Source: Erythrobacter sp. YJ-T3-07
GTDB taxonomy: Bacteria; Pseudomonadota; Alphaproteobacteria; Sphingomonadales; Sphingomonadaceae
Assembly (NCBI RefSeq): GCF_015999305.1
Contig: NZ_JAEAGP010000001.1
Span: 1,612,001-1,676,000 of the forward strand
Direction: 5' to 3'
DNA: 64,000 nt
Numbering within the stretch: position 1 is the first letter of the stretch; the number at the start of each line of letters is the position of its first letter. The position numbers and the translations under genes are program-made. This document shows, piece after piece, positions 17,221 to 25,992 of the stretch. The notes under the pieces are model-generated. The model did not search any database. It saw only the letters and a program-made list of their open reading frames with translations, and was not told the DNA's origin.

Positions 17221-18093
17221 TCATTCCTTGAATTCGACGACCACCAGCGGGCCGAGGTCGGCGCGGGTGTCCATGCGGCCGCGCGCAGGGTCCCACAGGC
17301 TCGATACCGTCCCGTCGAGATAGAGCGCGTTGGGCGTCTTCGCCACGTCGCGGAAGAAGCGCACGAACTGGCCGAAGCTGACCGGGCGGCTGGAAATGAC
17401 GAAATGCGCCTTGCCGTCCTTGTCTACGCCTACGCCGTTGCGGATGCGCTTGGAGGGGCCGTCCGCCGAAATCTCAGGATGGACCTTGCCATCGATCAGC
17501 AACATCGGGCCGCTCTGCGTGCCGAAATCGGGGCGGTCGCCCACGGTGTGATAGAAATCCTCCGTGGTGCGGATGCGCCAGGTGCCGCCGGTGCCGTAGA
17601 ACACGCCATTGGGCTTGAGGTGGAAATTGCCCGAGCCGTCATTGCGGTTGAGCTCCTGCAGCCGATCCTTGTTCTGGACGTAATAGCCGATCGGCTTGCC
17701 TTCACCGTCATACATCCCCGCATTCATCGCGAAGGCGACGCGCGGAGCATCCTTGGGCCGCGAGACCGAATATTTGGCGAGGCTGCGATAAGGCGGATTG
17801 CCGAGGACCATCGCCACGCGATGCTTCGCCGGATCGGCGACGCATTCGGTGAACATCACGTCTTCGAACCGGACCGGCTGGCACGCAGAATCCTCGGGCG
17901 CGGTGGTCTCGCTGGGTGTCGGCGTGGGCGTCGGGCTGGCCGAAGGCTTCGCCTCGGCCTGCTCGGCACGCGCGATTTCGACGCCCTTCTCGCCGCTGAT
18001 GTCGGTGCGGATCACGGGATCGCCCGCAGCAGGCTGATCGCAGGCAGCCAGTGCAACCAGCGAGAGGGCGATGAGGGGGAGGCTGCGGCGCAT
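17221..18093 (-). CDS. Exported lipoprotein with phosphodiester glycosidase (NAGPA/DUF2233-type) domain
   Basis: The 290-residue product begins with a short signal peptide and a lipobox (SLVALAAC), so it is probably a lipoprotein. A Thr/Pro/Ser-rich linker (SASPTPTPTPSE) follows, then a domain with VAFAMNAGMYD, LKPNGVFYG, SGPMLLIDG and RIRNGVGVDKDGKAHF, the pattern of phosphodiester glycosidase-related proteins. The substrate is unknown; members act on phosphodiester-linked sugars or cell-wall glycans. Its ATG overlaps the trpE stop (TGATG) and its stop overlaps the pip start. There is no evident link to tryptophan. Confidence 0.8.
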   Translation of the reverse strand: MRRSLPLIALSLVALAACDQPAAGDPVIRTDISGEKGVEIARAEQAEAKPSASPTPTPTPSETTAPEDSACQPVRFEDVMFTECVADPAKHRVAMVLGNPPYRSLAKYSVSRPKDAPRVAFAMNAGMYDGEGKPIGYYVQNKDRLQELNRNDGSGNFHLKPNGVFYGTGGTWRIRTTEDFYHTVGDRPDFGTQSGPMLLIDGKVHPEISADGPSKRIRNGVGVDKDGKAHFVISSRPVSFGQFVRFFRDVAKTPNALYLDGTVSSLWDPARGRMDTRADLGPLVVVEFKE

Positions 18094-19604
18094 CACTGGC
18101 CGAACCCCGCTTCGCCAGCCACCCGCACCGCTTCGCGCGCGGCGGCGAGCAGTGCGCCCGCCTTCGCCTCGCACTCGCGCTGTTCGGATGCCGGATCGCT
18201 ATCCGCGACGATCCCTGCGCCCGCAGTGACGTGCAGCGTGCCGTCCTTCACCAGCCCGGTGCGCAGAACGATGCACGAATCGAAACTGCCGTCGGGCGCG
18301 AAATAGCCGACTCCGCCCGCGTAGGGTCCGCGCTTCTCGCTCTCCAGCTCGGCGATGATCTCGCACGCGCGCAGCTTGGGCGCACCGCTGACGGTGCCCG
18401 CGGGGAAGCCTGCGAACAGCGCGTCGAGCGCATCCTTGCCTGCGTCGAGGCGGCCCTGAACATTGCTGACGATATGCATGACGTGACTATAGCGCTCGAC
18501 CATGAAGCTGTCCGTCACTTCGACACTACCCGGTGTGGAAACACGACCAGTGTCGTTGCGCCCGAGGTCGAGCAGCATCAGGTGCTCGGCGCGCTCCTTG
18601 GGATCGGCGAGCAGCTCGCGCTCCGCTTCGCGGTCCGCCTCGGGCGTCTTGCCGCGCGGACGGGTGCCCGCGATCGGGCGAATGGTGATCTGTCCGTCTC
18701 TCAGCCGGACGAGAATTTCGGGGCTGGAGCCGACCATGCCCACCTCGGGCAGGTCGAGCAGATAGAGGAAGGGCGAGGGGTTCACCCGCCGCAGCGCGCG
18801 ATACAGCGCCATCGCCGAGTGGGGGAAGGGGGTGGTGAAGCGCTGGGCGAGCACCACCTGGAAAATGTCGCCTGCGACGATGTAGTCCTGTGCGCGAGCC
18901 ACCCGCGCGGCGTAATCATCCCCCGCGACGGTCGGGCGCAGGTCCATCGTCTCCGGGTCGAGCGTATCCGGCGCCGCATCGCCGTGGGGGACAGGCTGCG
19001 AGAGGCGCCGCAGCGCCTCCTCGATCCGTTCTTCTGCGGCGTCCAGCACATGATCGGGCTCGGCGTCCGAAGGCCACACCGGCGCGATCACGAAAACCTC
19101 GTCGGTCAGCGCGTCGAACACCAGCACCAGCCCGGGACGGGTGAACACCATGTCTGGCAGGCCCAGCGGATCGTCGCCGGCGCGCGGCAGTTTTTCGACC
19201 AGTGCGAAGGTCTCGTACCCGAAATAGCCGACCAGCAGGGCGAGGGCAGGCGGCAGATCCTCCGGCGTGGGCATCGCGATCTCGCCCAGCAGATGGCGCA
19301 GCGCGGCCAGCCCGTCGCCTTCGACCGGGGCGAAGGCATCGCGATTGCGCCGCCAGTCGCGATTGACCTCGGCGTTCTCGCCATCGGCGCGCAGCACCAG
19401 ATCGGGATCGAGCCCGAGCATGGAGTAACGCCCGCGGATCTCTCCCCCCTCGACCGATTCGAGCAGGAAGTCTCCGCGCCCGTCCTCCATCAGCGCGCAT
19501 GCCGCGCCGACCGGGGTCAGCGTGTCGGCGATGCGCCGCTGCCAGACGAGCGCGGGCAGGCCCTGTGTCAGCCGGTCATGTGCGGCATCACGATTGCGCA
19601 GCAT
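18093..19604 (-). CDS. trpE: Anthranilate synthase component I
   Basis: Converts chorismate to anthranilate using ammonia from TrpG, the committed step of tryptophan synthesis. The 503-residue protein has the N-terminal region of the family and a chorismate-binding domain with MVGSSPEILVRL, IAGTRPRGKTPE, LDLGRNDTGRVS, FPAGTVSGAPKL and GGVGYFAPDG. The ATG at 19604 lies 10 bp after the stop of the foldase gene. The longer open frame (to 19670) would run into that gene. I see no leader peptide or attenuator in the short gap, so it is probably read from an upstream promoter. Confidence 0.95.
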   Translation of the reverse strand: MLRNRDAAHDRLTQGLPALVWQRRIADTLTPVGAACALMEDGRGDFLLESVEGGEIRGRYSMLGLDPDLVLRADGENAEVNRDWRRNRDAFAPVEGDGLAALRHLLGEIAMPTPEDLPPALALLVGYFGYETFALVEKLPRAGDDPLGLPDMVFTRPGLVLVFDALTDEVFVIAPVWPSDAEPDHVLDAAEERIEEALRRLSQPVPHGDAAPDTLDPETMDLRPTVAGDDYAARVARAQDYIVAGDIFQVVLAQRFTTPFPHSAMALYRALRRVNPSPFLYLLDLPEVGMVGSSPEILVRLRDGQITIRPIAGTRPRGKTPEADREAERELLADPKERAEHLMLLDLGRNDTGRVSTPGSVEVTDSFMVERYSHVMHIVSNVQGRLDAGKDALDALFAGFPAGTVSGAPKLRACEIIAELESEKRGPYAGGVGYFAPDGSFDSCIVLRTGLVKDGTLHVTAGAGIVADSDPASEQRECEAKAGALLAAAREAVRVAGEAGFGQ

Positions 19605-19614
19605 CTCGCGGCGA

Positions 19615-21555
19615 CTAGTTGGCGGACTGGCCGGTGAGCTGGCGGCGCACGGTTTCGATCGCGTCCGCATTGCGCTCGATCCCCACTTCGGTGCGGATCG
19701 CCTTGCGCAGCTGGTCGCCGTACTCGCGGCTCAGCAGCTGGGCATAGCCGCGCCGTGCCTCACCCATCAGCGGATCGTCCTTGTCGATCTTGCCGGCGGT
19801 GATCTCGTCGAGCTGGACCAGGAAGAAGCCGGCATTGCGCGGTGCCTCGAGTCGCTTGGCAGTGCCTGCGGACATCGCGAACATCAGCGAGATCGGCGGG
19901 TTGGGGCGCTGCATCTGCATCATCTGCTCGCGCGTCAGGCTGAGCGGCTGGGCCGGGGGCAGGCTGACCTTCTCGGCCCGCATTGCCTCGGCCAGCGAGG
20001 CTCCGCCGCGCACCCGCTTGAGGATCCGGTCGGACGCCGCCTTGGCTGCCTTGGCGCCTTCGGCCATCGCCCAGCGCGCGGAGACCGCATCGCTGATTTC
20101 CTTGAGCGGCGGGACCGCGGCAGGAGAGATGTCTGACGCTTCGTAGAGGACGAAAGTCTTGCCCGTCTCGACCTCGGCGATCTGCGGCTGGCCTTCGCGC
20201 ATCTGGAACACGGTCTGGATCAGCGGCTGCACGATTTCGGGAGCGGCGTCGCCCGGCTGGCCGCCGAATACCTGACCATTGGCGAGCAGCGGCCCCGTGG
20301 TTTCGGTTTCGAGCTTGAGCGCATCGGCGATGTCGCTGAAGGATTCGCCGCTATTGACCCGCTCGTCGATCGTGCTCGCCAGTTCGGTCAGTGCGCGGCG
20401 CTGCTTTTCCGCGCGCAGCGCGTCGGCGATTTCGTCACGGGCCTGGGCGAGGGTGCGTGCCGCGATCGTCTCCACATCGTCGATCCGCACCACATGATAG
20501 CCGAGCGGGCTGCGCGCGATCGCTGCGATCTTGCCCCGACCGGCGGAGAAGACCGCCTGCGCGACGGCGGAATTGGCCTGCTGGACGTAATCCTCGCGCG
20601 TGATCGGGCCGATCTGCTGCGTTTCCAGGCCGGCTTCCTCCGCAACCTGCGTCAGCGAAGCGCCTTCGGAGACGCGCTTGCGGAAGCTCTCGGCCGCCTG
20701 CTTGGTCGGCACGATCAGCTGGGTGAAAGTGCGGTTCTCGCTCGCGCGGTAGAGGTCGGCATTGTCCTGATAACGCTTCTTGATCTCGGCAGCGGTCGGC
20801 TCGATCGAGTCGGTCAGCTGCTCGGTCCCGAAGCGGGCATAGCGCACCTGCCGCCGCTCGGGCCGCATGAAGTCGGTGCGGTTTGCGTTGTAGAAAGCCT
20901 GCAGCTGCTTGGCGGTCGGGTCGTCCTTGGGGGCGAAGAGTTCGGCGGGGACCAGCGCGATCGAACCCTCGCGCTTCTCGCGCAGCTGGGTGGCGTAGCG
21001 CGCCACGATACTGTCGGGGAATTTCGCGCCGAACACGGCGGGCACCAGCACCTGCTGGGCGATCAGCCCGTCGGACAGGTCTTCACGCACGACCTGGTCG
21101 GTCAGCCCCTGCTGCTGCAACGCGGCGCGGTAGACATCGGCGCTGAAGCTGCCGTCGGGGCCGCGGAAGGCGGAGATCATGCGGATTTCGCTGTTGATCA
21201 GGTTTTCGCCCGCGCGCACGCCCAGCATCCTGCCGAATTCGGACACCGCGACCCGGTCCAGCAGGGTGTCGAGCACCTGCGTCAGGCCGCCATTCTCGAC
21301 GAATTCTTCCATCGAGAGCGTCGGGTCGTCCTGCTGCACCTGGCGGAACGCATTGTCCGTCGACTGGCGCAGTTCGGCGGTGGTCACGTTTTCATCGCCC
21401 ACCACAGCCACATTATTTGTCCCCGAAAGACCGCCGAAAGAGCCCGAACTGCCGACATCGCCGGCGGCAAAGGCGATCGCGATCAGGACCAGGAAGCCGA
21501 TCGTCAGACCGAGGCCGATCTTGGACTGGAAGAAGGACCGGAAGAAATTGATCAT
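19615..21555 (-). CDS. PpiD-like periplasmic peptidyl-prolyl isomerase
   Basis: A membrane-anchored foldase of 646 residues. It has one N-terminal membrane helix (about residues 13-33, GLGLTIGFLVLIAIAFAAG), a SurA/PpiD-type chaperone N-domain, and a parvulin domain in the middle (TFTQLIVPTKQ...GLETQQIGPITRED...SPLGYHVVRIDDVE). It is expected to help outer-membrane and periplasmic proteins fold as they leave the Sec channel. The start at 21555 gives a short cytoplasmic N-terminus before the helix, although no strong ribosome-binding site is visible. The gene is divergent from tpiA and leads directly into trpE. Confidence 0.9.
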   Translation of the reverse strand: MINFFRSFFQSKIGLGLTIGFLVLIAIAFAAGDVGSSGSFGGLSGTNNVAVVGDENVTTAELRQSTDNAFRQVQQDDPTLSMEEFVENGGLTQVLDTLLDRVAVSEFGRMLGVRAGENLINSEIRMISAFRGPDGSFSADVYRAALQQQGLTDQVVREDLSDGLIAQQVLVPAVFGAKFPDSIVARYATQLREKREGSIALVPAELFAPKDDPTAKQLQAFYNANRTDFMRPERRQVRYARFGTEQLTDSIEPTAAEIKKRYQDNADLYRASENRTFTQLIVPTKQAAESFRKRVSEGASLTQVAEEAGLETQQIGPITREDYVQQANSAVAQAVFSAGRGKIAAIARSPLGYHVVRIDDVETIAARTLAQARDEIADALRAEKQRRALTELASTIDERVNSGESFSDIADALKLETETTGPLLANGQVFGGQPGDAAPEIVQPLIQTVFQMREGQPQIAEVETGKTFVLYEASDISPAAVPPLKEISDAVSARWAMAEGAKAAKAASDRILKRVRGGASLAEAMRAEKVSLPPAQPLSLTREQMMQMQRPNPPISLMFAMSAGTAKRLEAPRNAGFFLVQLDEITAGKIDKDDPLMGEARRGYAQLLSREYGDQLRKAIRTEVGIERNADAIETVRRQLTGQSAN

Positions 21556-21780
21556 GGGTGCGGGGGCCTTACGGGTGGAAGCTGGCAGATTGCTGGTAAG
21601 CACCGGCGCTGTGTTGCGCTGGCGCATCGCGCGCAAGCCTTAATTCGGCGAAGAGCGTGCCGCAAGGCGAGCATGGTTTTGACCTTGGCGGCGTCCTTCG
21701 CTACCGAGCCGCGTCTGCGTAACGGGAGAAACCCGCTGCGCGACATTATTTCTTAGAAAAACAGCAGGAAACCTATCGGA

Positions 21781-22551
21781 ATGGCGATCCGCCCTTTCAT
21801 CGTTGGCAATTGGAAGATGCACGGCACGCGTGCGATGCTGTCCGAAGCGCGCGCGATCGACCGCGCAGCGCAGCGGCTGATGCAGGTCGAGATCGCTCTC
21901 GCACCGCCCTACACCCTGATCCACCCAGTCCGCCGCGAGGCCGAGCAGATCGGGGTCGGCGCGCAGGATTGTCACCCCGCCGATGGCGGCGCGCATACCG
22001 GCGATATTTCCGCCGCGATGGTCGCCGATGCGGGCGCGGGCTTCGTGATTCTGGGCCACAGCGAGCGGCGCCAGGGCCATGGCGAGAAAGATTCGCTGAT
22101 CTGCGAGAAGGGCACCGCCGCGCTTGCCGCCGGGCTCAAGCTGATCCTGTGCTGCGGTGAACCGATGGAGAAGCGCGAATCGGGCAAGGCGGTCGATTTC
22201 GTGCTCCGCCAGCTCAAGGCGTCGCTCCCCGCGACGATCGAGGAGCCGGGCGAGCGGCTGACCATCGCGTACGAACCGATCTGGGCGATCGGCAGCGGCC
22301 GCGCGGCGAGCATCGACGAGATCGTCGAGATGCACAGCGCGATCCGCGCCTTCCTGGTCAAGACCTTCGGCGAGGAAGAAGGCGCGGCGGTCCGCATCCT
22401 CTATGGCGGTTCGGTCAATGCCGAGAACGCGGCGGAGATCATCGCCGGGGACGAGGTTGGCGGTGCGCTGGTCGGCGGGGCGAGCCTGTCTGCCGAAAGC
22501 TTCATGAACATCGTGCTCGCGGTGCAGGAAGTTATCACCAACCGCGATTGA
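21781..22551 (+). CDS. tpiA: Triosephosphate isomerase
   Basis: Interconverts dihydroxyacetone phosphate and glyceraldehyde 3-phosphate. The 256-residue barrel begins with the substrate-binding Asn-Trp-Lys (VGNWKMHG, near residue 9). The catalytic His is in ILGHSERR and the catalytic Glu in AYEPIWAIGSG, and the phosphate-binding loop is ILYGGSVNAEN. AGGAAAC precedes the ATG. It is the first of a plus-strand run with secG and pyrG. Confidence 0.97.
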   Translation: MAIRPFIVGNWKMHGTRAMLSEARAIDRAAQRLMQVEIALAPPYTLIHPVRREAEQIGVGAQDCHPADGGAHTGDISAAMVADAGAGFVILGHSERRQGHGEKDSLICEKGTAALAAGLKLILCCGEPMEKRESGKAVDFVLRQLKASLPATIEEPGERLTIAYEPIWAIGSGRAASIDEIVEMHSAIRAFLVKTFGEEEGAAVRILYGGSVNAENAAEIIAGDEVGGALVGGASLSAESFMNIVLAVQEVITNRD

Positions 22552-22637
22552 GCCGGGGCGGGGCGCAGGCATTGCTTGCCTAACGCGCGCCAAGATCCCA
22601 TCTGGCACCAAGATATCAGCCGAAAGCAGCCATCATC

Positions 22638-23036
22638 ATGTTTCTTTTCCTCACCGTTCTCCAGGCGATCATCGCAGCCGCGCTGGTCGGCGTGATCCTG
22701 ATGCAGCGTTCCGAAGGCGGCGGCCTCGGGATCGGCGGCGGCGGTTCGCCTGGCGGCATGATGAGCGCACGCGGCGCGGCGGACTTCCTGACCCGCGCGA
22801 CCCGCTGGCTGGCGGTCGTCTTCGTGGTCCTGTCGATCATCCTCGCTTCGCTCGCGGTGAACATGACGGGCACCGATTCGATCGAATCGACGCTCGACCG
22901 CAATGTTGCCCCCGCTGCGCCGGCCGATCCGCTGGCGCAGGGCGGCGCAGCTGCGCCCGCTCAGGCCCCCGCTCAGCAGGGTGACGCGGCCGATCAGGGC
23001 GACGCGACCGACCCGCTCGCAGGCGCAACCGAATAA
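22638..23036 (+). CDS. secG: Preprotein translocase subunit SecG
   Basis: An inner-membrane subunit of the SecYEG channel. The 132-residue protein has two membrane helices (about 2-20 and 53-75) separated by the SecG signature LMQRSEGGGLGIGGG, with the TRATRWLA segment before the second helix. The C-terminal tail is long and rich in Ala, Pro, Gln and Asp, as in other alphaproteobacteria. The tpiA-secG-pyrG order is common in this class. Confidence 0.93.
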   Translation: MFLFLTVLQAIIAAALVGVILMQRSEGGGLGIGGGGSPGGMMSARGAADFLTRATRWLAVVFVVLSIILASLAVNMTGTDSIESTLDRNVAPAAPADPLAQGGAAAPAQAPAQQGDAADQGDATDPLAGATE

Positions 23037-23123
23037 ATTTCCTCAAAAGGCGGTGATGGAGGCGGGCCGACGCGTTGCAACGGCTTGCCTTCGCACGCCC
23101 TTAACCCGTAAGGCCCACCTCCC

Positions 23124-24758
23124 ATGGCGCGGTATATTTTCATCACCGGCGGCGTGGTTTCCTCGCTCGGCAAAGGTCTCATGGCGGCATCGCTCGGCGC
23201 GTTGCTGCAGGCGCGTGGCTACAAGGTCCGCATCCGCAAGTTCGACCCCTATCTGAACGTCGATCCAGGGACCATGAGTCCGTACCAGCACGGCGAGGTC
23301 TACGTCACCGACGACGGGGCCGAGACCGACCTCGATCTTGGTCACTACGAACGCTTCACCAATGTTTCCGCGCATCAGGCGGACAACATCACCAGCGGCC
23401 GGGTCTATCAGGACATCATCGCCAAGGAGCGCCGCGGCGACTTCCTCGGCGCGACGGTTCAGGTGATCCCGCACGTCACCGACGCGATCAAGGAATTCGC
23501 GCTGGCCGATCAGGGCGACCACGATTTCATCCTGTGCGAGATCGGCGGCACCGTGGGCGATATCGAATCGCTGCCCTTCATGGAGGCGATTCGCCAGCTG
23601 CGGAACGAGCTGGAGCCGATGCAGACGCTCAGCGTCCATGTGACGCTGGTGCCCTTCATCGCTGCGGCGGGAGAGCTGAAGACCAAGCCGACCCAGCATT
23701 CCGTGCGCGAACTCGCCGCACTGGGGATCAAGCCCGACATCCTGCTGTGCCGGTGCGAGCATTTCCTCCCCGAATCCGAGCGCCGCAAGATCGCCCAGTT
23801 CTGCAACGTGCGCGCCGAATCGGTGATCCCCGCGCTGGATGCGGCCTCGATCTACGCGGTGCCGCTGCAATATCACGAGGAAGGGCTCGACCGCGAAGTG
23901 CTGCGCGGCTTCGGCATTACCGACGCGCCGGAGCCCGATCTGGCCCCATGGCGCGAAGTGACCGACCGCTATTTCCACCCAGAAGGCGAAGTGACCATCG
24001 GCGTGGTCGGCAAGTATGTCGGCCTCAAGGATGCGTACAAGTCGCTCAACGAAGCGCTGATCCACGGCGGCATGGCCAACAAGGTGCGGGTCAAGCTGCG
24101 CTGGATCGACGCAGAAATCTTCGAGCAGGACCCGTCCGACATCGCCGCCCAGCTGGAGCCGCTGCACGGTATCCTGGTGCCCGGCGGCTTCGGTGAACGC
24201 GGCAGCGAGGGTAAGATCGCCAGCGTGCGCTTCGCGCGCGAACGCAAGGTGCCGTTCTTCGGCATCTGTCTCGGCATGCAGATGGCCTGCATCGAAAGCG
24301 CGCGCGCGGCCGGCGTGACCGCGGCCTCCTCCACCGAATTCGGCGAAACCACCGAGCCGGTGGTCGGCATCATCACCGAATGGATGAGCAAGGAAGGCCT
24401 GCAGGAGCGCGAGGAGGGCGGCGATCTGGGCGGCACCATGCGGCTGGGTGCCTACGAGGCGAATCTGCTGGAAGGCAGCCATGTGTCCAAGCTGTACGAC
24501 GGTGCGACGACCATCTCCGAACGCCATCGCCACCGCTACGAGGTCAACGTCGCCTATCGCGACCGGCTGGAAGGCGACGGTCTGGTATTCTCGGGCATGT
24601 CGCCCGATGGCCTGCTGCCCGAAATCGTCGAGCGGCCCGACCATCCGTGGTTCGTCGGCGTACAGTTCCACCCGGAATTGAAGTCGCGACCCTTCGCGCC
24701 GCACCCGCTGTTCGCCGGTTTTGTGGCCGCTGCGCTGCGCCAGTCGCGTCTGGTTTAG
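23124..24758 (+). CDS. pyrG: CTP synthase
   Basis: Aminates UTP to CTP with ATP and glutamine. The 544-residue enzyme has the N-terminal synthetase domain starting with [14 protein letters not shown] and [13 protein letters not shown]. Its C-terminal glutaminase domain has [12 protein letters not shown], the nucleophile motif [11 protein letters not shown] and the catalytic [12 protein letters not shown]. Length and motif order are normal. The gene is followed by 339 bp without a protein gene before the oppositely oriented hsp20. Confidence 0.97.
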   Translation: MARYIFITGGVVSSLGKGLMAASLGALLQARGYKVRIRKFDPYLNVDPGTMSPYQHGEVYVTDDGAETDLDLGHYERFTNVSAHQADNITSGRVYQDIIAKERRGDFLGATVQVIPHVTDAIKEFALADQGDHDFILCEIGGTVGDIESLPFMEAIRQLRNELEPMQTLSVHVTLVPFIAAAGELKTKPTQHSVRELAALGIKPDILLCRCEHFLPESERRKIAQFCNVRAESVIPALDAASIYAVPLQYHEEGLDREVLRGFGITDAPEPDLAPWREVTDRYFHPEGEVTIGVVGKYVGLKDAYKSLNEALIHGGMANKVRVKLRWIDAEIFEQDPSDIAAQLEPLHGILVPGGFGERGSEGKIASVRFARERKVPFFGICLGMQMACIESARAAGVTAASSTEFGETTEPVVGIITEWMSKEGLQEREEGGDLGGTMRLGAYEANLLEGSHVSKLYDGATTISERHRHRYEVNVAYRDRLEGDGLVFSGMSPDGLLPEIVERPDHPWFVGVQFHPELKSRPFAPHPLFAGFVAAALRQSRLV

Positions 24759-25009
24759 CACTGCTGCAACTCAACTTGGATCGCCCCGAGTTAAAGTTAA
24801 CATCTAACAGTCTTTATCTTTCAGAATTTATCCGTCATAGAAATCCAATGCGTTGTGGGGGCAACGTGAGGATTTTATGGGGGGGCCCATCTATCCAGCT
24901 TGTCCCGGGTTTGAACGTCTTCTGCGACCCGGACGGGCAGACTCGGTCAGGGCGGCCATGCCGCGGGGCGGTCCTTTAGGGGGCCGCCCCAAACCCCGCC
25001 CAAACTTGT
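24759..25009 (+). other. Structured intergenic region after pyrG, possible small RNA
   Basis: No protein gene is evident in this gap. Its first ~90 bases are AT-rich for this genome (around 24790-24850). Several GC-rich inverted repeats follow: CGTTG/CAACG near 24852, a GTCCCGGGT/ACCCGGAC pair near 24902-24935, and GGGGCGGTCC/GGGCCGCCCC at 24965-24990. A promoter-like TTGGAT-N16-TAACAT lies at about 24776-24803. A structured untranslated transcript is possible; a long 3' untranslated region of pyrG is equally plausible. Confidence 0.25.
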
Positions 25010-25055
25010 ACAAATAAAGAAAAGGCCCGCCGCTCCATTGGGGTGGAGCAGCGGG
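25010..25055 (-). terminator. Intrinsic terminator of hsp20
   Basis: The arms CCCGCCGCTCCA (25026-25037) and TGGAGCAGCGGG (25044-25055) pair with one mismatch. On the minus strand they are followed by a T-rich run (CCTTTTCTTTATTTG). This fits termination of hsp20 transcription about 40 bp after its stop. Confidence 0.75.
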
Positions 25056-25097
25056 CGACTGGTTTGCGCGATAGCCTCTCAGGCTATCCATGCCGCG

Positions 25098-25580
25098 TCA
25101 GGCGGCGTCCTTTTCCGACTTGTCGGAGCTGTCGTCGACGAGGCTCAGCGACGATTTCTGGCCGTTGATCGCGATCTTCTTCGGCTTCATCGCCTCGGGC
25201 ACTTCGCGCAGCAGGTCGATCACCAGCAGGCCGTCGGCCAGATCGGCGCCGGAAACGCGCACGTGATCGGCCAGTTCGAAGCGCCGCTCGAACCCGCGGT
25301 TGGCGATGCCGACATGCAGCATCTCGCTATCCGCGCCGCGCGCCTCGTCCTGCTTGCGACCGGTGACGGTCAGCAGGTTCTGCTGCGCGGTGATGTCGAT
25401 ATCCTCGGGCTTGAACCCGGCGAGCGCCAGCGTGATGCGGAACTCGTCCTCGCCGCGCTTCTCGATGTTGAAGGGGGGGTAGTTGTCGCCGCTGTTGCGG
25501 ACCGAGCTTTCGAGCAGGTCGAACAGGTGATCGAAGCCCACGGTGCTGCGGCGATAGGGGGTGAAATCGATACGTGCCAT
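25098..25580 (-). CDS. Small heat-shock protein (Hsp20/alpha-crystallin family)
   Basis: An ATP-independent holdase that binds unfolding proteins during heat stress. The 160-residue protein starts MARIDFTPYRRSTVGFDHLF, typical of the IbpA/HspA class. It has an alpha-crystallin domain (about residues 36-130) with FRITLALAGFKPEDIDI and ANRGFERRFELADHVRV, and ends in an acidic tail. GGAGGA lies 9 bases before the ATG but is embedded in a hairpin that looks like a ROSE RNA thermometer, and a possible heat-shock promoter is further upstream. It is divergent from the glutaredoxin gene. Confidence 0.93.
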   Translation of the reverse strand: MARIDFTPYRRSTVGFDHLFDLLESSVRNSGDNYPPFNIEKRGEDEFRITLALAGFKPEDIDITAQQNLLTVTGRKQDEARGADSEMLHVGIANRGFERRFELADHVRVSGADLADGLLVIDLLREVPEAMKPKKIAINGQKSSLSLVDDSSDKSEKDAA

Positions 25581-25587
25581 TGAAACA

Positions 25588-25606
25588 AATCCTCCATTGA
25601 GCGATT
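25588..25606 (-). promoter_or_regulatory. Candidate ROSE-type RNA thermometer hairpin of hsp20
   Basis: On the minus strand AATCGCTCAATGGAGGATT folds with AATC pairing GATT, a single bulged G, then CTC pairing GAG, closing a 4-base loop. The hairpin buries the GGAGGA ribosome-binding site. The TCGCT element matches the UYGCU anti-Shine-Dalgarno motif with a bulged G known from ROSE elements of small heat-shock genes in alphaproteobacteria. Other upstream ROSE hairpins were not worked out. Confidence 0.6.
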
Positions 25607-25660
25607 CTGTCAGTTACATGGTGTCCGGATCGACCCGTTGTGGCATCGCCGGACGCATCG

Positions 25661-25689
25661 AATGTAGGGAGCGTGCGAAGGCGCGCAAG
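25661..25689 (-). promoter_or_regulatory. Possible heat-shock (RpoH) promoter of hsp20
   Basis: On the minus strand CTTG (25686-25689) is followed after 16 bases by CCCTACATT (25661-25669). This resembles the alphaproteobacterial sigma-32 pattern CTTG-N17-CYTATnT. It would give a leader of roughly 70 nt, the usual length of a ROSE-bearing leader. The match is approximate. Confidence 0.35.
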
Positions 25690-25723
25690 AGCCCTCAAAC
25701 ACCGAAAACGCGAGGAACCAGCA

Positions 25724-25984
25724 GTGGCAGCCAAGATCGATATCTATACCAAGTTCGGATGCGGATACTGCTTCCGCGCCAAGTCCCTGCTCGAAAAGAA
25801 GGGCGTCGAATTCAACGAATACGACATCACCATGGGCGGCCCCAAGCGTGACGAGATGCGCGAGCGCGCGCCCAATGCGACCACCGTGCCGCAGATCTTC
25901 ATCGGCGATACGCATGTCGGCGGCTCGGATGAACTGCATGCGCTGGAGCGGCAGGGCAAGCTCGACGCGATGCTCGAAGGCTGA
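25724..25984 (+). CDS. grxC: Glutaredoxin 3
   Basis: A glutathione-dependent thiol-disulfide oxidoreductase of 86 residues. The active site is CGYC (Cys13 and Cys16) rather than the usual CPYC. The glutathione-binding TVPQIFIGDTHVGGSDEL segment is intact. The start is taken as the GTG at 25724, preceded by GAGGAACC, because the first residues AAKIDIYTK match the family; the longer open frame upstream has no family resemblance. The next gene begins 9 bp downstream, so they are probably one operon. Confidence 0.92.
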   Translation: MAAKIDIYTKFGCGYCFRAKSLLEKKGVEFNEYDITMGGPKRDEMRERAPNATTVPQIFIGDTHVGGSDELHALERQGKLDAMLEG

Positions 25985-25992
25985 ACACTTCA

